Below, piece by piece: positions 60,384-64,000 of a stretch of 64,000 bases of DNA; positions within the stretch are counted from its first letter, which is position 1; the number at the start of each line of letters is the position of its first letter. The stretch is from the NCBI GenBank assembly GCA_963205185.1, contig CAUJHZ010000035.1, positions 41,139-105,138 on the forward strand. Direction: 5' to 3'. The notes below the pieces were generated by a model. It searched no databases. It was given only the letters and a program-made list of their open reading frames with translations, and was not told where the DNA came from. The translations under genes and the position numbers were made by a program. Source of the stretch: Planctomycetota bacterium. Its GTDB lineage: Bacteria > Planctomycetota > Phycisphaerae > Phycisphaerales > UBA5793.

Positions 60384-61163
60384 ATGAGCGAACGCCAGTA
60401 CATCAACCTCGTGGTGACGGGCGCCAGCGGCCGGGTCGGCCGGCTGATCTGCGAACTGGCGGGCGCCGACGAGACGCACTGGGATCTCGTCGGGGCCGTC
60501 GCTCACCCGCGCAGCACCCGTCTGGGGCAATCTTCGTTCAGCAGCGCCGACCATGCCACGGTCATCACGCCCCACTACGGCGGCAAGTGTGACCTGGTCA
60601 TCGACTTCTCGACCCCCGCGGGTGCGGAGACGGCCATCCAGATCGCGCTGCGCGAGAGCGCGGCGCTGCTCGTGGGTACGACGGGGCTGCCCGAGTCGAT
60701 CGTGCAGGTCCTCCAGGCGGCCTCCCGGCGCATACCTGTGCTGCTGGCGCCCAACACCAGCATCGGCGTGGCGACGTGCGCCCGGCTCGTCGAGATTGCC
60801 GCGCGCAGCCTCGGCCCGGGTTACCGCGTGGAAATCGTGGAGGCCCATCACAGCCGTAAGAAAGATGCGCCTTCAGGCACGGCGCTCATGCTTGCCGAGG
60901 CCGCGCGCCGAGGCGGAGCCGCCATCGAGCGCGACCAGATTCACGCGCTGCGAGGCGGCGATGTCGTCGGCGAACACACCATCCGTTTTGCCGGCGAGGG
61001 TGAATACATCGAGGTCACGCACCGCGCTACGTCGAGATCGCTCTTCGCCATGGGCGCGCTGCGGGCCGGGCAATGGCTCGTGCGCCAGGCGCCAGGGTTC
61101 TACTGCATGGATGATCTGCTCAGCGCGAGTGCGGCCCCGGCTGGTAAGCCCGGAACCGATTGA
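60384..61163 (+). CDS. dapB: 4-hydroxy-tetrahydrodipicolinate reductase
   Basis: NAD(P)H-dependent step in lysine and meso-diaminopimelate synthesis, hence in peptidoglycan building. The Rossmann G-A-S-G-R-V-G block, the D-F-S-T-P-A-G segment, GTTGLPE and APNTSIGV are followed by the catalytic E-A-H-H-S-R-K-K-D-A-P-S-G-T-A block (His-His near 153) and the F-A-G-E-G-E-Y region, all in the right order. ATG 60384 is preferred because AGGA lies five bases upstream; ATG 60378 would add two residues. It follows cdaR by 20 bp on the same strand, so cell-wall precursor synthesis and c-di-AMP signalling may be co-expressed. Confidence 0.95.
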   Translation: MSERQYINLVVTGASGRVGRLICELAGADETHWDLVGAVAHPRSTRLGQSSFSSADHATVITPHYGGKCDLVIDFSTPAGAETAIQIALRESAALLVGTTGLPESIVQVLQAASRRIPVLLAPNTSIGVATCARLVEIAARSLGPGYRVEIVEAHHSRKKDAPSGTALMLAEAARRGGAAIERDQIHALRGGDVVGEHTIRFAGEGEYIEVTHRATSRSLFAMGALRAGQWLVRQAPGFYCMDDLLSASAAPAGKPGTD

Positions 61164-61170
61164 GCCGGCG

Positions 61171-61881
61171 TCAGAACCGGTCGGTCGTGCTGATATTGAA
61201 CGTCCGCTTCTCGTGTCCGCCGTAACTGATGGCCGTCAGGTTCACGCCGAGATTGACCTGGAAGATGAGCGTGAGTTCCTGTCGCTTCGAGCGGCTGAGG
61301 GGCGGAATGCGGTTGAGATCCTTGAACTGCCGCGACAGGTCGATGTTGATCTCCAGCGTCTCGTTGTCGATGTCTTTGTAGAAGTAGCCCACCGGCCAGT
61401 AGGTGTTGCCGATGTCGTCGTGCAACACCGGCGCGGGAATGAACTTGTCGCGATCGGCGCTCGAAACAGACTTGAGCGGGAACGGCGACTCGTTGCCGAC
61501 GTTGACCATGATGACCACCGCATCCGCGGGGCAGAAGATCTTCTCGAGCCGGAGCACGGGCGAATTGACAAACGCCGTGTACTGGGCCTTGGTGAACACT
61601 TGCCGGCCGTCGATGATGCGGCGGGGCTTTTCATCCGTGAGGTTCAGCTTGCTCGCCGTGGTCGAGATGAGCCGCCCGCCGACGATGCGGTTGTCCACGG
61701 TGATGAAACTGGTGTCGGACATCGGGGTGCCGGGCTCATCGTTGGGCACGACGTAGCGGGCCTCTTCGACCGCGGCGCTCTCGCCGCCCGAGTCGCCGCA
61801 GCCGGCCAGCGTGACGGTGAGCAGCCCCAGCGGGGCGGCGAGGCACAACGCGGCGATTGAGAAGCGAGCAGACAGGAGCAT
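61171..61881 (-). CDS. Lipoprotein of unknown function
   Basis: A 236-residue product with a lipobox ending L-A-G-C (Cys near 28), followed by a Gly/Glu-rich linker and a beta-rich domain (about 55-236). The domain has repeated strands such as VVIMVNVGNESPFP and ELTLIFQVNLGVN, resembling a Big/Ig-like exported fold. No catalytic motif is visible. The start is ATG 61881. It is convergent with dapB (7 bp between stops) and lies downstream of the 62030 membrane-protein gene on the same strand, with a gap of about 150 bp. Confidence 0.75.
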   Translation of the reverse strand: MLLSARFSIAALCLAAPLGLLTVTLAGCGDSGGESAAVEEARYVVPNDEPGTPMSDTSFITVDNRIVGGRLISTTASKLNLTDEKPRRIIDGRQVFTKAQYTAFVNSPVLRLEKIFCPADAVVIMVNVGNESPFPLKSVSSADRDKFIPAPVLHDDIGNTYWPVGYFYKDIDNETLEINIDLSRQFKDLNRIPPLSRSKRQELTLIFQVNLGVNLTAISYGGHEKRTFNISTTDRF

Positions 61882-62029
61882 GAGACCTTCCCTTCAGAGC
61901 AGGACTGGGCCGGGCGCCACGCGACAAACCACGCGGCCAGAACAGGTTGTTGGACGCCCGAATCCCTGGCGAGTTCCGGAATGGATCATAGCCGCAGGCG
62001 ATTCGCGGAGCCGCCGCGGTTGGCAATGC

Positions 62030-62902
62030 TCAGCTCTTCGAGCGGAATGCCTCCTCCAGGCACGCCGTGTCCACGCCCGCCGGAGCGGTTTTGCTTGTCG
62101 CCCAGTTGTACAGAATGGCCTTGAAGACGACGTCCGCGGCGCTGGTGAATGCGGTGGCGATCACCGCAACCGCAATCGCCAGGGCGACCACGGACAGGAA
62201 CAGCGCCGTGCTGCCCGACTGCCAGGCGAGGAATCCAAGCCCGCCGCACAGCAGCATGACCGGCAGCATGACGAGAAACGACAGCAGGCCCAGCGAGAAG
62301 TTGCCCACGAGCGCGGTGCCCCAGGTCGTCTTGAGGGTGGACATTGACTTGCTGAAGGCGGCATACGGCCCCGCGCCGTCGAGCACGATCACCGGCACCA
62401 CGAAGTAGGTCATCGCCGTCCATGCCGAGCCCAGCAGCGCCGCGACCCACTGTCCCGCCTTCTCGTTGGCGCTCTCGACCATCTTCAGCAGCACGCCGAT
62501 GATCGCCGAAACCAGAGACCAGCCGAGAATCTGCGGCAGGCGTTTGCTCGCCATCGACATGCCATAGCCCAGCGTCGGTGCTTTGCCCTCGAGCACGCGG
62601 AAGGCGCAGGCCGTCAGCCCGGCGTTGAAAAAGATGATCACGAAGTAGTTCGCGAAGTAGAACGCGAACGCGACCACGTAGAACAGCACCGGCGGCCCAC
62701 CCTGGGCGCTGCTCTCGCTGTCCATAAACTCCATCCACTGCTCCAGCGTGCCCGTCCCCCAGAGCGGGATCAGGAAAGACGCGAGCACCACCAGGGCGGC
62801 AAAGGTCGAGATGATCGGAAAAACGATCAGTTGCTTGAAGTCCCAGATGATGCCGTAGCTCATCTTGGCGAACTCCCAACTGCGGCCGATGGATGCGAAC
62901 AT
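62030..62902 (-). CDS. Multi-spanning membrane protein (DUF6159-like)
   Basis: The 290-residue product has a short N-terminal domain (SWEFAKMSYGIIWDFKQLIVFP) and about six hydrophobic segments. It resembles a family of glycerophosphoryl-diester-like or DUF6159 inner-membrane proteins of unknown function, judged by the layout of Trp/Phe-rich helices and charged loops. ATG 62902 is preceded by AAGGAG at six bases, a strong ribosome-binding site. The IS630 element begins only 43 bp upstream of this start, so the native promoter may have been disrupted or replaced. Confidence 0.8.
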   Translation of the reverse strand: MFASIGRSWEFAKMSYGIIWDFKQLIVFPIISTFAALVVLASFLIPLWGTGTLEQWMEFMDSESSAQGGPPVLFYVVAFAFYFANYFVIIFFNAGLTACAFRVLEGKAPTLGYGMSMASKRLPQILGWSLVSAIIGVLLKMVESANEKAGQWVAALLGSAWTAMTYFVVPVIVLDGAGPYAAFSKSMSTLKTTWGTALVGNFSLGLLSFLVMLPVMLLCGGLGFLAWQSGSTALFLSVVALAIAVAVIATAFTSAADVVFKAILYNWATSKTAPAGVDTACLEEAFRSKS

Positions 62903-62958
62903 TGCTGGCTCCTTGATGAGGGGGCGAATCCGATCGCGGGTATTAGAGCGTTCCCATC

Positions 62959-63618
62959 TCACGCGTAGCGGTATCCCGCGTGGGCGAAGCAGTTGAGGGC
63001 GTCCGTTGGGGTCACGCGATCGAGGACGGACTGCATGGCTCGCCACAGCCGATCCACCGTGCGGCACGCCAGGCTGCGCAGCAGGTGCTTGATCTTCGCG
63101 AAGATCATCTCGATCGGATTCAGATCCGGGCTGTACGGCGGCAGGTAGCGCACTTCCACGCCGACGGATTCGATCAGCTCCACAATCCGGCTGCCCTTGT
63201 GACTTGAGAGGTTGTCCATCACCACGATGTCGCCGGGCTTGAGTTGTTCCAGCAGCACCTGTTCGACGAACGCCTCGAACACGTCCCGATTCACCGCGCC
63301 ATCCACGACCGTGGAGCAGCGCAGGCCATGACAACCCAGCGCCCCGATGAGCGTGGTCGTCTTCCAGTGGCCGTGCGGCGTCTTGTCGATCAGACGCTGC
63401 CCGCGCGGCGCCCGACCACGCAGACGCGTCATGTTCGTCTTGGCCCAGGTCTCATCGATGAAGATCAATCGCTCGACATCAACTTCGCTCATCCAGCGAC
63501 GCCACTGGTCTCGTCGCGCCGCCACGTCCGGACGATCCTGCTCGGCCGCGTGGATCGTCTTTTTTTTAGCGTGATGTCCAGCGACTGCAGCGCATAACCG
63601 ATGCCGGACTGCGAACAC
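62959..63618 (-). CDS. IS630 transposase, catalytic (DDE) frame reached by -1 shift
   Basis: The catalytic part follows in the -1 frame. The Asp of F-I-D-E-T, the Asp of VVMDNLSSHKG and the Glu of PYSPDLNPIEMIFAKIK give the DDE triad with the spacing of the Tc1/IS630 superfamily. The visible frame begins further upstream (ATG at 63618), but its first 20 or so residues are out of frame with the fused product. The joining point is at about 63567-63560. The fused protein from 63887 to 62959 would be about 310 residues, the usual size for IS630. No stop or deletion interrupts it, so it appears intact. Confidence 0.88.
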   Translation of the reverse strand: MFAVRHRLCAAVAGHHAKKKTIHAAEQDRPDVAARRDQWRRWMSEVDVERLIFIDETWAKTNMTRLRGRAPRGQRLIDKTPHGHWKTTTLIGALGCHGLRCSTVVDGAVNRDVFEAFVEQVLLEQLKPGDIVVMDNLSSHKGSRIVELIESVGVEVRYLPPYSPDLNPIEMIFAKIKHLLRSLACRTVDRLWRAMQSVLDRVTPTDALNCFAHAGYRYA

Positions 63619-63887
63619 TCGACCTCAATCATCTCGCACAATTCCGCCAGCGTGGCATCGGGATGTTCGGCCACGAGCTGAGCCAGTCGCTCCCGATCGA
63701 TCTTGATGTACCTGGCGCCGCCCATGGGCCGCGCTTCGACTTCGCCGGTCTCGCGGAAGCGTTGCTTGACGCGTCGCGCCCACGCCGGGCAGACGCTGAA
63801 CGCCTCGGCAATCATTGAAGTCGTCACGCCACGCTCGTACGCCGCGAGCACCTTGAGACGCAGATCCTTCGAATACGGTCCAGCCAT
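63489..63887 (-). CDS. IS630 transposase, first frame (helix-turn-helix)
   Basis: The 132-residue frame-0 product opens MAGPYSKDLRLKVLAAYERG with a helix-turn-helix (V-T-T-S-M-I-A-E-A-F) and a second helix-rich segment. Together they form the DNA-binding part of an IS630 transposase. ATG 63887 has AAGGAG five bases upstream. Translation reaches the run of eight A residues (complement of 63560-63567), where part of the ribosomes should slip by -1 to enter the catalytic frame; otherwise it ends at 63489. Confidence 0.88.
   Translation of the reverse strand: MAGPYSKDLRLKVLAAYERGVTTSMIAEAFSVCPAWARRVKQRFRETGEVEARPMGGARYIKIDRERLAQLVAEHPDATLAELCEMIEVECSQSGIGYALQSLDITLKKRRSTRPSRIVRTWRRDETSGVAG
63560..63567 (-). 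promoter_or_regulatory. A8 slippery site for -1 frameshifting
   Basis: The minus strand reads GCTAAAAAAAAGACG. Frame 0 reads CTA-AAA-AAA-AGA; the -1 frame reads GCT-AAA-AAA-AAG. Shifting back by one base at A-AAA-AAA joins the two transposase parts, as in other IS630 elements. Confidence 0.8.
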
Positions 63888-64000
63888 CCTGGCTCCTTGT
63901 CCGACTCGAACATGAGTCGCACACACCATAGATGACGCCGCCGCCTGGCGCAACCGAACAAGCGCCGAACCGCGCTACGCTTGGATTAGGAACGCTCTAG

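Larger units (their letters stand above)
62946..63997. mobile_element. Complete IS630-family insertion sequence
   Basis: A 1052-bp element. Its ends are inverted repeats: 62946-62970 and the complement of 63973-63997 match at about 20 of 25 positions, beginning GAGCGTTCC and sharing GCG-TAGCG. Both ends are flanked by TA (62944-62945 and 63998-63999), the target duplication typical of IS630. It holds two overlapping transposase frames on the minus strand joined by an A8 slippery site. It is inserted 43 bp upstream of the 62902 start of a membrane-protein gene. Confidence 0.9.

Noticed and set aside
62959..63887. Transposase considered as a pseudogene because of the frame break
   Set aside because: The break occurs exactly at an A8 slippery site and IS630 elements normally use -1 frameshifting; ends and target duplications are intact.
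1..64000. CRISPR arrays, rRNA and tRNA genes
   Set aside because: No regularly spaced direct repeats and no tRNA- or rRNA-like segments were recognised in the intergenic regions.

Overview
The window is high-GC, gene-dense bacterial chromosome with no rRNA, tRNA, CRISPR array or prophage that I can see. Several traits point to Planctomycetota, probably a Phycisphaerae-like lineage. These are a LEPR-type N-terminal motif on a giant surface protein (30216-34127), a PEP-CTERM-like C-terminus (20965-21780), a CxxC/CxxC zinc-ribbon membrane protein of the kind common in planctomycetes (21943-22350), tandem BatA-like/von Willebrand proteins, and a diderm envelope shown by an LptD-like protein. This assignment is inferred from gene content only.

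Left part (1-6.6 kb): a minus-strand run reads panB - htrA-like protease - glycerate kinase - lipoprotein - methionine aminopeptidase. Truncated at base 1 follows what looks like the start of an Rdx/SelW-type selenoprotein, with an in-frame TGA in a CxxU motif. From 6.7 to 18 kb the plus strand carries a tricorn-type protease, a BamE-like lipoprotein, PEP carboxylase, lactate dehydrogenase, a small membrane protein between perfect 17-bp inverted repeats, a 2-hydroxyacid dehydrogenase homologue lacking all three catalytic residues, a methyltransferase and rsmD. From 18 to 30 kb there are apt, a C25 (gingipain-like) peptidase, small secreted proteins, a sialate O-acetylesterase, a class IV aminotransferase, a glycosyltransferase and pssA.

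Centre (30-40.5 kb): a giant LEPR-type protein with two GlcG/HbpS-like haem-binding domains is divergent from an outer-membrane beta-barrel gene. That gene runs directly into a 1418-residue lipoprotein with ten CxxCH haem sites fused to an LVIVD-type propeller. The layout resembles a porin-cytochrome conduit for electron transfer across the outer membrane and is the most interesting system in the window.

Right part (40.5-64 kb): recQ, an M16 peptidase, a HAF-repeat protein, a polyprenyl synthase, a soluble CapD/FlaA1-type dehydratase, LptD, two vWA membrane proteins, an SGNH hydrolase, a HIT protein, rplU, cdaA-cdaR-dapB (c-di-AMP synthesis plus lysine/peptidoglycan precursor), two envelope proteins and a complete IS630-family element. 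The element has a -1 frameshift site, terminal inverted repeats and TA target duplications. Genes are closely spaced; no gene-free stretch exceeds 300 bases.
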